From Pseudomonas sp. JUb42 (lineage in GTDB: Bacteria; Pseudomonadota; Gammaproteobacteria; Pseudomonadales; Pseudomonadaceae): a DNA stretch of 64,000 nucleotides. Under the pieces are notes generated by a model, which made no database searches, had not been told where the DNA came from, and saw nothing but the letters and a program-made list of their open reading frames with translations. Location of the stretch: the NCBI RefSeq assembly GCF_024807945.1, contig NZ_JANUFD010000017.1:141611-205610 (forward strand). The letters are read 5' to 3'. Positions 44,116 through 53,102 of this stretch are shown here, one piece after another (positions within the stretch are counted from its first letter, which is position 1; each line of letters begins with the position of its first letter). The position numbers and the translations under genes were made by a program.

Positions 44116-44170
44116 CTGATACTTTTTTAACCCGACCGGCTGAACAGGCTGAAGGTTAAAAAAGTATCAG
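44116..44170. promoter_or_regulatory. Perfect 17-bp inverted repeat in the polyol control region
   Basis: CTGATACTTTTTTAACC (44116-44132) and its exact complement GGTTAAAAAAGTATCAG (44154-44170) are separated by 21 bases. They lie between the divergent MtlR-like and substrate-binding-protein genes. Such symmetry fits a dimeric regulator bound on both arms or a looped structure; a transcript through it would also form a stem. The likely binder is the AraC protein encoded at 43098. Confidence 0.6.
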
Positions 44171-44319
44171 TTCGTTGTGTCTGCCGCGTTTGAGTCTCCT
44201 CCCCCACGCCTGCTGTAATCGGCACGTCATGCCGCTATCAGCCAACCATGCGCAGATCGGCAGCCGTTCATAACAACAACAATGCTAATTCCGCGTCATG
44301 GCGCGGAGTGGAGAACATC

Positions 44320-45630
44320 ATGACGACAATCCCCAAAACGCTTCTGCTCTGTGCCGGGCTGTTTGCGGTCGGAGCCAGTCAGGCGGCGCAAACAATCACC
44401 ATCGCAACCGTCAATAACGGCGACATGATCCGCATGCAAAGGCTTTCGAAAGTCTTTGAGAAACAGCATCCCGACCTGAAGCTCAATTGGGTCGTACTGG
44501 AAGAAAACGTGTTGCGGCAACGGCTGACCACCGACATTGCCACACAGGGCGGGCAATTCGACGTGCTGACCATCGGCACCTACGAAACCCCGCTGTGGGG
44601 CGCAAAGAATTGGCTTGAGCCCATGAGGGATCTGCCAGCCAGCTATGACTTGGAGGACATCATCCCCTCGGTTCGTCAGGGCCTGTCGGTCAAAGACACG
44701 CTCTATGCCCTGCCCTTTTACGGCGAAAGCACCGTCACTTATTACCGCACCGATCTATTCAAACAGGCCGGCCTGAGCATGCCCGAACACCCGACCTGGA
44801 GCCAGCTCGGCGAATTTGCCGCAAAGCTGCATCATCCGGATAAAGAACAGTACGGCATGTGCCTGCGCGGCAAAGCCGGTTGGGGCGAGAACATGGCGCT
44901 GCTCAGCACCATGGCCAACAGCTTCGGCGCCCGCTGGTTCGATGAACAATGGCAGCCGGAACTGACCAGTCCTGAATGGACAGCGGCAGCCAACTTCTAC
45001 GTCAACACCCTCAGAAACTATGGCCCGCCGGGGGTTTCCAGCAACGGTTTCAATGAAACCCTGGCCCTGTTCAACAGCGGCAAGTGCGCGATCTGGGTCG
45101 ACGCCAGCGTCGCCGGATCCTTCACCACGGACAAAACCCAAAGTCGTGTGGCCGATAGCGTGGGCTTTGCTCCGGCCCCCGTTGAAGTCACAGATAAGGG
45201 TTCGTCGTGGCTGTACGCCTGGTCCCTGGCGATCCCTGCCACGTCCCGACACAAGGACGCCGCCATGGCCTTTATCACCTGGGCTACCTCCAAGGACTAC
45301 ATCCAGGTGGTCGCCCGGGAAGACGGCATTACCAACGTCCCGCCGGGCACCCGTACTTCGACCTACAACGAGGCCTATCTGAAAGCGGCGCCCTTCGCCA
45401 AAGTCACCCTGCAAATGATGCAGCACGCCGACCCCACGCACCCTTCAGCCAAGCCGGTGCCGTATGTCGGCATCCAGTACGTGACCATTGGCGAGTTCCA
45501 GGCGATTGGCACCGCCGTCGGCAAACTGTTTTCAGCGGCGCTTACCGGCCAGATGCCTGTCGAGCAGGCACTGAGCAGCGCGCAGACCACAACCAGCCGG
45601 GAAATGAAGCGCGCGGGCTACCCGAAATAA
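44320..45630 (+). CDS. Sugar-alcohol ABC transporter substrate-binding protein, no permeases nearby
   Basis: A 436-residue family 1 extracellular solute-binding protein. A signal peptide (about 1-23, ending GASQAA) precedes the mature domain; ATVNNGDMIRMQRLSKVFEK and WLEPMRDLPASYDLEDIIP resemble the mannitol/sorbitol proteins MtlE/SmoE. ATG at 44320 has GGAG 8 bases upstream. The usual partner genes for two permeases and an ATPase are absent: the next gene is a dehydrogenase. It either works with a permease elsewhere or is a remnant of a larger operon. Confidence 0.88.
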   Translation: MTTIPKTLLLCAGLFAVGASQAAQTITIATVNNGDMIRMQRLSKVFEKQHPDLKLNWVVLEENVLRQRLTTDIATQGGQFDVLTIGTYETPLWGAKNWLEPMRDLPASYDLEDIIPSVRQGLSVKDTLYALPFYGESTVTYYRTDLFKQAGLSMPEHPTWSQLGEFAAKLHHPDKEQYGMCLRGKAGWGENMALLSTMANSFGARWFDEQWQPELTSPEWTAAANFYVNTLRNYGPPGVSSNGFNETLALFNSGKCAIWVDASVAGSFTTDKTQSRVADSVGFAPAPVEVTDKGSSWLYAWSLAIPATSRHKDAAMAFITWATSKDYIQVVAREDGITNVPPGTRTSTYNEAYLKAAPFAKVTLQMMQHADPTHPSAKPVPYVGIQYVTIGEFQAIGTAVGKLFSAALTGQMPVEQALSSAQTTTSREMKRAGYPK

Positions 45631-45693
45631 CCGCTGATACCGGTCAGGCCGACTCCCCCCACGAATCCGAACAAAGTTGACGGAAGACTTCAT

Positions 45694-46467
45694 ATGAAAC
45701 GACTTGCAGGCAAAAGCGCCTTGATCACTGGATCTGCCCGCGGCATCGGCCAAGCCTTCGCCCAGGCCTACATTGGCGAAGGGGCGACGGTCGCCATCGC
45801 CGACATCAACCTCGAACGCGCCCGGGCGACGGCCAGCGAACTGGGACCACAGGCTTATCCGGTCAGGATGGATGTCACCGAGCAGGCGTCCATCGACGCC
45901 GCGTTCGCTGAAGTAATCAGCAAAACCGGGAAACTGGACATTCTGGTCAACAATGCGGCGCTATTCGATCTGGCGCCGATCACGCAAATCACTCGGGACA
46001 GCTACGAGCGCCTGTTTTCAATCAACGTGGCCGGTACTTTATTCACCCTGCAGGCCGCGGCACGGCAGATGATAAGCCAGGGCCATGGCGGCAAGATCAT
46101 CAATATGGCAAGCCAGGCAGGTCGTCGTGGCGAGGCGCTGGTTGGTGTGTATTGCGCGAGCAAGGCGGCCGTGATCAGCCTGACACAATCGGCAGGCCTG
46201 AATCTGATCAAGCACGGGATCAACGTCAACGCGATCGCGCCCGGCGTTGTCGACGGAGAACACTGGGACGGTGTCGATGCGCTGTTTGCGAAATATGAAA
46301 ACCGCCCGGCTGGCGAGAAGAAAAGGCTCGTCGGCCAGGAAGTCCCCTATGGTCGCATGGGCACCGCAGAGGATCTGACTGGCATGGCAATCTTTCTGGC
46401 CTCCAGCGAAAGTGACTATATCGTCGCGCAGACCTACAACGTGGACGGTGGCAACTGGATGAGCTGA
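45694..46467 (+). CDS. SDR-family polyol dehydrogenase (sorbitol dehydrogenase-like)
   Basis: A 257-residue short-chain dehydrogenase resembling SmoS/PolS-type sorbitol (L-iditol 2-) dehydrogenases. The cofactor motif TGSARGIG is at 12-19, Asp38 in IADIN implies NAD(H) preference, Ser140, Tyr153 and Lys157 form the catalytic set (YCASK), and NNAA replaces NNAG. It follows the binding-protein gene by 63 bases on the same strand, so it is probably cotranscribed and oxidises the imported polyol. Confidence 0.87.
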   Translation: MKRLAGKSALITGSARGIGQAFAQAYIGEGATVAIADINLERARATASELGPQAYPVRMDVTEQASIDAAFAEVISKTGKLDILVNNAALFDLAPITQITRDSYERLFSINVAGTLFTLQAAARQMISQGHGGKIINMASQAGRRGEALVGVYCASKAAVISLTQSAGLNLIKHGINVNAIAPGVVDGEHWDGVDALFAKYENRPAGEKKRLVGQEVPYGRMGTAEDLTGMAIFLASSESDYIVAQTYNVDGGNWMS

Positions 46468-46486
46468 CACTGCGGCGGCAGGAGAC

Positions 46487-46813
46487 TTACAAACATTCCT
46501 GCGCCGCGTGTTTGAAACTGTTGGCCAGCAGGCCGCGTTCATACAGGAAAATCTTGCCCCCCGTGGGCGCCTTATATGCCTCAAGGATGTTGTCGGCGGT
46601 GAGCGCACTGGCAACGACAATCTTGTAGTGACGCTGCGTCTGGGTCAGGGTCGGCACCTGGGTCGGGCCCTGCAACTTGGGCATGACGCAGTCGGTGTAC
46701 GCTTCAGGGCTCTTGCTGGTGTGCAAGGTCTCCGTCGGCTGATTCGGCGTGGAGGCGCAGGCAGCCAGCAGCGAGCTGGCGAGGGCGAGAACCGGGATAA
46801 GCAAACGACGCAT
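46487..46813 (-). CDS. Small hypothetical lipoprotein
   Basis: A 108-residue protein with a lipoprotein signal ending in LLAAC (Cys19) and a short mature domain (residues 20-108) with no recognised family. The mature part holds two more Cys (in YTDCVMPK and the C-terminal QECL) that could form a disulphide in the periplasm. It is convergent with the SDR gene. Confidence 0.75.
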   Translation of the reverse strand: MRRLLIPVLALASSLLAACASTPNQPTETLHTSKSPEAYTDCVMPKLQGPTQVPTLTQTQRHYKIVVASALTADNILEAYKAPTGGKIFLYERGLLANSFKHAAQECL

Positions 46814-47051
46814 GGGCGGGATCCTGGACGATATTCTGCTGATAGAGCAGGGTCTTCTATGCAGGCTATTTTCCAGTTATATGCACAGAACAGAACTGAT
46901 AAAGCGTGATGCTCACTATCATCGACACCGATAATTGCAGTGACTCACCCACGCTTTACCTGATCTTTACCGAATCCAGACCTTTCTTTACATGAATCGG
47001 GTGTTAGATACGTCCATGGCGAACCCACTTATCTCGCCAAAGGAGACACCC

Positions 47052-47384
47052 ATGTTTTCGAAGATAACCCAAGCCTTGATCCTGTCCGGTTGCCTTATTG
47101 CAGCAGGTACGGCATCCGCCAGCGAGCGCGATGTAATAGTGCCTGTTATCGCCGGAGCAGCAGTGGGAGCCGTCGTGGCCACGGTGCTCAGCGGCCCGAG
47201 TCATGATCACTATCGCCCTGAATATCGGGCCTACCCGCCACAACCACGTTACTACCAGCCAGTTGCTTATGTGCCGGTAACCCGGGTCGTCGAATACCGC
47301 CGCGCCCCGCCGCCGCACTACGGTTATTACGACCGGGGCCATGACCGCGGTTACGATCATGGGCGTGACTACGGTCGCTGGTAA
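47052..47384 (+). CDS. Small exported Tyr/Arg/Pro-rich protein
   Basis: A 110-residue protein with a signal peptide (about 1-24, ending GTASA), a glycine-zipper-like hydrophobic stretch (PVIAGAAVGAVVATVLSG, about 30-47), then a Tyr, Arg, His and Pro-rich low-complexity tail ending in repeated HDRGYDHGRDYGRW. ATG at 47052 has AAAGGAGA upstream, a strong site. Related short Pseudomonas proteins are envelope proteins of unknown role. Confidence 0.78.
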   Translation: MFSKITQALILSGCLIAAGTASASERDVIVPVIAGAAVGAVVATVLSGPSHDHYRPEYRAYPPQPRYYQPVAYVPVTRVVEYRRAPPPHYGYYDRGHDRGYDHGRDYGRW

Positions 47385-47398
47385 TTTAACGGGTTTTT

Positions 47399-47486
47399 GT
47401 GGGAGCGGATTTATCCGCGAAGAGGATTGCCCAGTCACATTGATGATGAATGTGCTGGCGCCTTCGCGAATAAATTCGCTGCCACA
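47399..47486. repeat. Intergenic hairpin repeat, family A copy 4
   Basis: Arms GTGGGAGCGGATTTATCCGC and CGAATAAATTCGCTGCCAC carry several changes from the other copies (GGATTTATCC; GCTGCCAC), so this is a diverged copy. Confidence 0.8.
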
Positions 47487-47524
47487 TTGTTTGATAACCC
47501 TCAGGGCACCATGAAGAACAACTA

Positions 47525-47986
47525 TCAGTTACTAGGCCGTTGCTTGGTGGAATCCAGCTCGGCCTTTTTGCCCGTGGTGATCTCGGTGATCTGCGCCGAC
47601 TTGGCGATAGCCAGGTCGAAGGTGTCCTGCATCTTGGCGATGGCGTCGGTCGGCGTGCCGTTGAGTCCGCCACTGGCAGCCCAATCGAAGTTCCAGACAC
47701 CGGAAAGGTTGTCGGCACCGGCGACATCGTGGGTTTCGATGGCGGTGAAAACATCCGGATGGCGCTGCATATATTGCGCAGCAGCAGAAACATCGGCCGG
47801 CACCTTGCCCGAGGTGTTATTGGCCAGTTGCGCCAGCTCCTGCCCGGAAATGGCCGACTTGCCGTTCTGGCGCATGTAGTCGGCAACGGTCTTGCTGGAC
47901 TTGGCGATATTGAGTTTGTCGTCGAAGGCCGACGTCGTGGATTTCTGTGGCGTCGGGTTGCTGCCAGCGGGCGATACGGTCGACAT
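47525..47986 (-). CDS. Hypothetical protein resembling the HrpK-type III effector C-domain
   Basis: A 153-residue protein with a Ser/Thr/Pro-rich start (MSTVSPAGSNPTPQKSTT), no signal peptide, and a conserved domain from about 25 on: YMRQNGKSAISGQELAQLA, ETHDVAGADNLSGVWNFDW, AASGGLNG, and the tail ITEITTGKKAELDSTKQRP. From memory this layout resembles HrpK-like proteins linked to type III secretion in plant-associated Pseudomonas, but no secretion genes are nearby. ATG at 47986 has AAGGAG 9 bases upstream. The assignment is tentative. Confidence 0.6.
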   Translation of the reverse strand: MSTVSPAGSNPTPQKSTTSAFDDKLNIAKSSKTVADYMRQNGKSAISGQELAQLANNTSGKVPADVSAAAQYMQRHPDVFTAIETHDVAGADNLSGVWNFDWAASGGLNGTPTDAIAKMQDTFDLAIAKSAQITEITTGKKAELDSTKQRPSN

Positions 47987-48127
47987 CGGCTCTGCTCCTT
48001 CATGGATTTGTGGCATATCGCGATTACGATGCCTACGTCCGGACGGTAGCATGAAGCCATTAGCGCCGATGGCGGGGCTTCACAGCAATTCGCAAAGCCA
48101 CAGAGATTTCACAGTAATTCACACCGC

Positions 48128-49078
48128 TTAGCGCACGATGCAGTCCACTGCCCCGCCTTTCGGCGCGGTCGACGCCGCACTGCTCGCAGAGGTCGAAGCA
48201 TTGAACACAGGCGGCGGCGAAAACTGCATGCCCGGATTGGTCGGTACCAGCACCGGCGGTTGAGTGACCGCCGGGGTAAAACCGAACTGCCCGGCGGTGA
48301 AGCTGGTCGTACCGCCTTTATTGGCCAAAGTGATTTGCCCGTCGGTAACGGCCACGTACAACCCAGGCGGCAGTGCAGGCGCCGTCAGCCCCGATGGCGT
48401 AGTGACCGCGACCGTCGTGCCTCCCCCCGTTACCCAGGACTCCAGCCAGGCGGCGACATGGGCCAGGCGATAGGCATAGCGTGCCGCGATAACCTGCATG
48501 AATGCCGCAACCGGCGAATCATTGGCCATTGCCGATGCTTCAAGCCCCGACGCCAGCACCGCCAGACGATAGGCTACGCGCGGCGCGGTGATGGCCGCAC
48601 TGGCCTGTTCCGGCTGATACTGCACCACCGCCCCACCCGCCTGCAGGCCGATACTGGCCAGTGGCGTCAGCAGTGTCACCCGCTCCTTGCTGCGCTGCGC
48701 CAGCTTGCCCGGCTGCGCACGCAGGCCGCCCTGCCTGAGGGTCATGACGACCTCATCCCCCCCAGGTGCAGCGGCGTCGTAGGCGTATTTGTCCACGGTC
48801 ATGACGGTATCCGGCTGTAAGGTCAGCAGGCTGTCGTCGCTGAAGCGGATTTGCGCGTAGCCCTTGGCCTGGGTCGATACGGTATCGCCGACTTCCACCT
48901 TCGATTGCTCACCGAGGATGCGCACGGAGCCGTCCTGTTTCTTCACCAACAGCGGCCCGCTCAGATGGGCGATGGTGCCCGCGCTGTTGCCGGGGGCGGC
49001 CTGCACCCACGCCGCCGAGCCCAGCAGCACTGCCAACAGCAGCGACTTAATTGCAGAACATCTGTTTCTTGGCGGCAT
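48128..49078 (-). CDS. FecR-domain exported protein
   Basis: A 316-residue protein. A signal peptide (about 10-28, ending WVQAA) leads to a FecR domain (about 30-140): GTIAHLSGPLLVKKQDGSVRILGEQSKVEVGDTVST and SLLTLQPDTVMTVDKYAYD. The remainder is a low-complexity Ala/Pro/Thr region ending in a single Cys (VDCIVR). ATG at 49078 overlaps the TpsA stop by 32 bases; no strong ribosome site is visible, so the start is uncertain. It is the third gene of the two-partner secretion operon. Confidence 0.8.
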   Translation of the reverse strand: MPPRNRCSAIKSLLLAVLLGSAAWVQAAPGNSAGTIAHLSGPLLVKKQDGSVRILGEQSKVEVGDTVSTQAKGYAQIRFSDDSLLTLQPDTVMTVDKYAYDAAAPGGDEVVMTLRQGGLRAQPGKLAQRSKERVTLLTPLASIGLQAGGAVVQYQPEQASAAITAPRVAYRLAVLASGLEASAMANDSPVAAFMQVIAARYAYRLAHVAAWLESWVTGGGTTVAVTTPSGLTAPALPPGLYVAVTDGQITLANKGGTTSFTAGQFGFTPAVTQPPVLVPTNPGMQFSPPPVFNASTSASSAASTAPKGGAVDCIVR

Positions 49079-51308
49079 CGGTTTTGCTCGAGTCGGTGGT
49101 GGCAAGGATATCGACGGTTTTATCCGACTTGGCGGCATCGCTTACAGGTGAGCTTTCACTGCTCCTGCTGCCCGTACTGCTCTGGGTCGAGAACAATGAA
49201 GTCTGACTGGTGCCGGCTTTCGGCGCGCTGCTCGTGACCGTCTTGATCACTTCGTTGCTCGCCTGCTGTACAGGGCTGAGCGGCTCACTGGCAGTCGGCG
49301 GTGACAGGACCTGGCACAGCGCCGAGTTAGGCGCGATCGTGCAGATATCCGCCGACGCAGGTGTGGCGGCAGGAGCCGGAGTGGGTGCTACGACCACAGG
49401 CGCCGGTGTCGGCACCGGCGTTGGCGTTGGCACCGGTGTCGGTACGGGAGTCGGTACAGGCACCGGGTCAGGCGTGGGCACCGGTACTGGCACTGGCACC
49501 GGCGTCGGCGTCGGCACAGGCACAGGTGTGGGATCGGGCACGGGTGTGGGTACCGGGTCCGGAACGGGCGGTACAGGATCCATCACAGGCGGCGTCACTG
49601 GTGGCGTCACCGGAGTGGTCGGTGGCGTTGTGTCCGGCGGCGTCACCGGAGTGGTCGGTGGCGTGGTATCCGGTGGTGTTGTCGGCGTCGTTGGTGGTGT
49701 GGTATCCGGTGGCGTCGTTGGAGTAGTCGGTGGTGTAACCACCGTCTGGCTGTCAGTAATGGTCAGCGTCCCTCCCACTACCGGTTGCGCCTCTTTCAAT
49801 ACCCTGCCCGTCCCGCTCGCTGTCACGACCGCACCGCTGTAGTTGGCCGCCAGGGTGACACTCCCGGCGAAATTCAGCTGGGAATAGACCTTGATGTCAT
49901 TGCCCGCCTGAGCCGTCAGGTTCACGGCACTGTTGGTATTGCTGAAACCGCTATAAAAGGTGATGTCGTTGGTGGCCTGCAACATGATGCTCGACGTGGC
50001 GTTGGCCAGCAGGTCCGAATCGATCTCACTGGATTCGCCGGTATCAGTGGCAAAGGCCGATACGTCGTTCAGGGTCTTGCCCGACGTGGTCGTGGTGACC
50101 GTGATATTGGCCGGATCCAGCAGCCAGGTGCCGCTCTTGCCGTTCGCCGCCCGGGTATCGACGCGTGCACCTGCAACATCCAGGGTGTGCCCGGAAGTTT
50201 CGACGAAGCCGCCGTCGCCGGAGGCTGTACCACCACGAGCGGAGATCGAACCATAGACGCGGGAGGTCTGGGTGCCCCAGACAATCACCTTGCCACCTTT
50301 GCCACTGGTAACAGCATCAGCGAAAATCTGCGCGTCCTTGCTGACATAAGCCTGCTGGGCGTTCATCACCGCAGGGTTCTTGCCCTGATAGTCGCCCCCC
50401 ACCAATACCTTGCCGCCGCCCAGCTTGCCGCTGACATCGACCCGAGCATTGGCCATCAGTCCGACCTGCTCGCCCAGCACCTGGATTTCACCGCCCTGTC
50501 CGGCACCGGTGGCCGTGGTGGTGCTGCCAGCGTCCAGCAGGGTCTTGCCACTGGCCTTGAGCACTATCTTGCCATTGACGCCAACAGTGGCACTGTTGGC
50601 GTTGACCGTGCCGCGCTGGTTGACCAGGGCACCGTAGATGCCCACCGAACCGCCCTGGGCAATCACACTGCCGAGGTTGAGTGCCTGGTCCTGAGCCGCC
50701 GATACCACCACATGCATGCCCGGATTGCTGGAGTCCACCAGTTGCACCGAACGCCCCGCCGCCAGCACCGTCTCGCCTTCAGGCGTGTTGATAATCCCGG
50801 TGTTGGTGACATCCGGCGCGATCAGATAGACCTGCCCTCCGGATGGCGTGGTAATCGCGCCCTGGTTGCTCACCGCTGCCGCCGAGTCGCCCGCGGCAAA
50901 ACGCCGGTTGCCCGCGAGGAAGTCCTCGTTGGAAATCGCCAGGCTCGATGCCACCAGCCCGCCGACATTGATCTGCGAACCGGCGCCGAAAATCACGCCA
51001 TTGGGGTTGATCAGGTAGATATGCCCATTGGATTGCAGGGTGCCCATGATCACGCTCGGGTCCTGGCCGGTGATGCGGTTGAGCACCGCGCTGTTACCGC
51101 TCTGCTGCAGGAAGCGAACGATCTCGCCCTGAGCCACGGAAAAGCTCGACCAGTTGATGATGGTATTGGGGCTGTTGGTGATCGTCAGCTGATTGCCCTG
51201 CTGCGCAAAAGTAGCCTGCCCGGCCACTACCACGGGGTTACCCGGCGCAGCGAGGCTGTGAGTGGCCACTGTCAGGGACGCCGCCATTAAGGTCATTTTC
51301 AGTTTCAT
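49047..51308 (-). CDS. TpsA exoprotein: filamentous haemagglutinin N-domain with Pro-rich stalk
   Basis: A 753-residue secreted partner of a two-partner system. The signal peptide (about 1-21) is followed by the TPS/FHA N-terminal domain (about 22-270: NPNTIINWSSFSV, NPNGVIFGAGSQINVGGLVASSL with the NPNG motif). A beta-helix-like part covers about 270-520. A long (T/D)TPPTTPxTPP and VPTPxPVP repeat follows (about 525-650), and the end has a CTIAPNSALC Cys pair and final MFCN. It is short for an adhesin. ATG at 51308 has GAGGAA upstream. Confidence 0.88.
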   Translation of the reverse strand: MKLKMTLMAASLTVATHSLAAPGNPVVVAGQATFAQQGNQLTITNSPNTIINWSSFSVAQGEIVRFLQQSGNSAVLNRITGQDPSVIMGTLQSNGHIYLINPNGVIFGAGSQINVGGLVASSLAISNEDFLAGNRRFAAGDSAAAVSNQGAITTPSGGQVYLIAPDVTNTGIINTPEGETVLAAGRSVQLVDSSNPGMHVVVSAAQDQALNLGSVIAQGGSVGIYGALVNQRGTVNANSATVGVNGKIVLKASGKTLLDAGSTTTATGAGQGGEIQVLGEQVGLMANARVDVSGKLGGGKVLVGGDYQGKNPAVMNAQQAYVSKDAQIFADAVTSGKGGKVIVWGTQTSRVYGSISARGGTASGDGGFVETSGHTLDVAGARVDTRAANGKSGTWLLDPANITVTTTTSGKTLNDVSAFATDTGESSEIDSDLLANATSSIMLQATNDITFYSGFSNTNSAVNLTAQAGNDIKVYSQLNFAGSVTLAANYSGAVVTASGTGRVLKEAQPVVGGTLTITDSQTVVTPPTTPTTPPDTTPPTTPTTPPDTTPPTTPVTPPDTTPPTTPVTPPVTPPVMDPVPPVPDPVPTPVPDPTPVPVPTPTPVPVPVPVPTPDPVPVPTPVPTPVPTPTPVPTPAPVVVAPTPAPAATPASADICTIAPNSALCQVLSPPTASEPLSPVQQASNEVIKTVTSSAPKAGTSQTSLFSTQSSTGSRSSESSPVSDAAKSDKTVDILATTDSSKTDAAKKQMFCN
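49350..49745. repeat. Tandem coding repeats for the Pro-rich stalk of TpsA
   Basis: On the minus strand, repeats coding for TPPDTTPPTTP-like units (DNA period roughly 36-39 bases, 49600-49745) are followed by short hexanucleotide-like units coding for VPTP/PVPT/PTPVP (49350-49600). Units are multiples of three, so copy number changes lengthen or shorten the stalk without a frameshift. Confidence 0.7.
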
Positions 51309-51315
51309 GATTTCC

Positions 51316-52911
51316 TCAGAACGCCAGGCCGACGCGGACATGCAGGCGGTTATCACCGCGCTCGGTCTCGCTGGCCTCGGCAAGCAGGGCGTGGCCGTAG
51401 TCGACCTGCAGGTTGAGACTCTTCTGATAAGTCATGCGCAGGCCCAGGCCGACGCTGCTCAGGGCAATATGACGGAACTCACCCGGCAGGGCATCGTTAC
51501 GGGTCAGGTAGGCATTGTCATAGAAGGCCAGGGCCCGGCACTGCCAGGCACCGCTGCACAGCGGCGGCGTATAGGCTTCCAGATTACCGGTTACGCCGGA
51601 GTCGTTGGACACCTCGCGCTCGCGAAAGCCGCGCACCGACATCGCCCCGCCCGCGCCAAACTGCTCGCCGGGAATCAACGCATCCTTGCTGTACTGACCA
51701 TTGATCACGCCACGCAGTTGAAAGGCGCCGGGCAATGCCTGGGTGATATTGGCGGCAAAGCGCAGCGCGGAGTAATCATCCGGCGCATGGGTCCGCGCCA
51801 GCTCGAAATCACTCTGGCGCCCGCGCGCACCGCCGGGAATGTTGTGCACCAGCGAGACCGCAACGTTGGCATCACCATCCAGACGCACCCAGGTGCCCTG
51901 GTAACCGACGCTCAGCGGCCGTACGGTGATGTCGTTGCCAAGCTGGACGTTGCCCTGCTCCGCGTCTTCCAGCTCCAGATTGTTCTTGTAGGCCTTGTAA
52001 TCGATGCCGTAGACAATCTTCGATTGATAGTTACCGTCGGTAGCCAGATTGTGGTTGTAGCGGGCACCGAAAATGGAACCCTTGCCGCTGACTGCCAGGT
52101 CGAAGATACCTGCCGTCACCATGCCGCTATCCACGTCCGAGTAGCTGCTGTAGAGATCGACGGAATCACCCAGCTCGTACAACGGCAGGTGATAACCCAG
52201 GCCATAAACGGAGACGCGGTTGGGCTTCTCCGCCGTGGTGGTGTATTGCACGCTCATGACGTGATCGAGGCCGAACAGATTGGCGTTCTGCAACACGCCG
52301 CCCACGTAAGTCCGGCCGGTCTGTTTCGAGCCGCTGTTATCGACGTTGAGCGCTGCGCTCCAGGGTGACTCGTCCGCGACCTGCAAGTCGGCGTCGACCG
52401 CATCTTGCGTCTGGCTGTTCTGCAGTTTCATCACGGTCTGGCGTGCCGGGTTTTCATTGGCCAGTTTCAGGCTTTTGGACAGCGCATTCAGGTTCGGCGT
52501 CTGGCCTTCCTGCAAACCCGGCAAAGCATGACGCACGTTGCTCTCGCTGAAGTGCTGATTGCCGGCGATACGCACCTGGCCGATGCGGATTTCCACCACC
52601 TGGAACACCACCACGCCGCCGTCGAGTTCCTGCTCCGGCAGATCGACGCGCACCAGTTGATAGCCATGCTGGTGGTAGACCGCTTCCAGTGCCTGCTGGG
52701 CCTGTACCACATCGCCAAAATCACGCAGCCGACCAACGAATGCGGCTAGGCTTCGTTCAAGTTCTGCGGTGGGCAACAGGGTATTGCCACGCACGTCGAA
52801 GCGGTTGATATCAAACCGCGGCGAGGCAGGCGCTTCTTCACCTGCAACGGCGATACCGGCACAGGCAACCAGAGATGCTGGAGCCAGAAACAGCAACGAA
52901 CGGTAGAACAT
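51316..52911 (-). CDS. TpsB outer membrane transporter (ShlB/FhaC/HecB family)
   Basis: A 531-residue outer membrane protein. A signal peptide (about 1-24) leads to a POTRA-like domain (about 30-180; FDINRFDVRGNTLLPTAELERSL then YQLVRVDLPEQELDGGVV). A 16-strand barrel follows, with the family loop VRGFRE (in GGAMSVRGFREREVSN), and the last residue is Phe. ATG at 52911 has AAGGG upstream. It precedes tpsA by 7 bases, so the order is tpsB-tpsA-fecR in one operon. It exports the TpsA protein across the outer membrane. Confidence 0.92.
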   Translation of the reverse strand: MFYRSLLFLAPASLVACAGIAVAGEEAPASPRFDINRFDVRGNTLLPTAELERSLAAFVGRLRDFGDVVQAQQALEAVYHQHGYQLVRVDLPEQELDGGVVVFQVVEIRIGQVRIAGNQHFSESNVRHALPGLQEGQTPNLNALSKSLKLANENPARQTVMKLQNSQTQDAVDADLQVADESPWSAALNVDNSGSKQTGRTYVGGVLQNANLFGLDHVMSVQYTTTAEKPNRVSVYGLGYHLPLYELGDSVDLYSSYSDVDSGMVTAGIFDLAVSGKGSIFGARYNHNLATDGNYQSKIVYGIDYKAYKNNLELEDAEQGNVQLGNDITVRPLSVGYQGTWVRLDGDANVAVSLVHNIPGGARGRQSDFELARTHAPDDYSALRFAANITQALPGAFQLRGVINGQYSKDALIPGEQFGAGGAMSVRGFREREVSNDSGVTGNLEAYTPPLCSGAWQCRALAFYDNAYLTRNDALPGEFRHIALSSVGLGLRMTYQKSLNLQVDYGHALLAEASETERGDNRLHVRVGLAF

Positions 52912-53102
52912 GAATAAGCCCTTGGGCAGCGTGAAAAAAATACGCAAATACACGCTGCATGCCAGGCCAGCACGGTCTCCGCGCGGCGAGTGTAGCCATT
53001 AAATTGCCATGATGGAATCTGCGGATTCACCGGCCGACGAGTTGCCTTTATAAGCCCGTGCGCCAGAGCTTGCGGGGCTTCACGCCATAAGAATGGCGCC
53101 AC

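Noticed and set aside
49350..49745. CRISPR-like regular repeats
   Set aside because: The repeats have no unique spacers, lie inside a reading frame, and code for Pro/Thr/Val units of TpsA.
49210..49842. A Gly-Thr-Gly-Val repeat protein frame on the plus strand
   Set aside because: It is the exact antisense of the Pro-rich stalk of TpsA; the repeat reflects Pro codons (CCN) read backwards as Gly codons.
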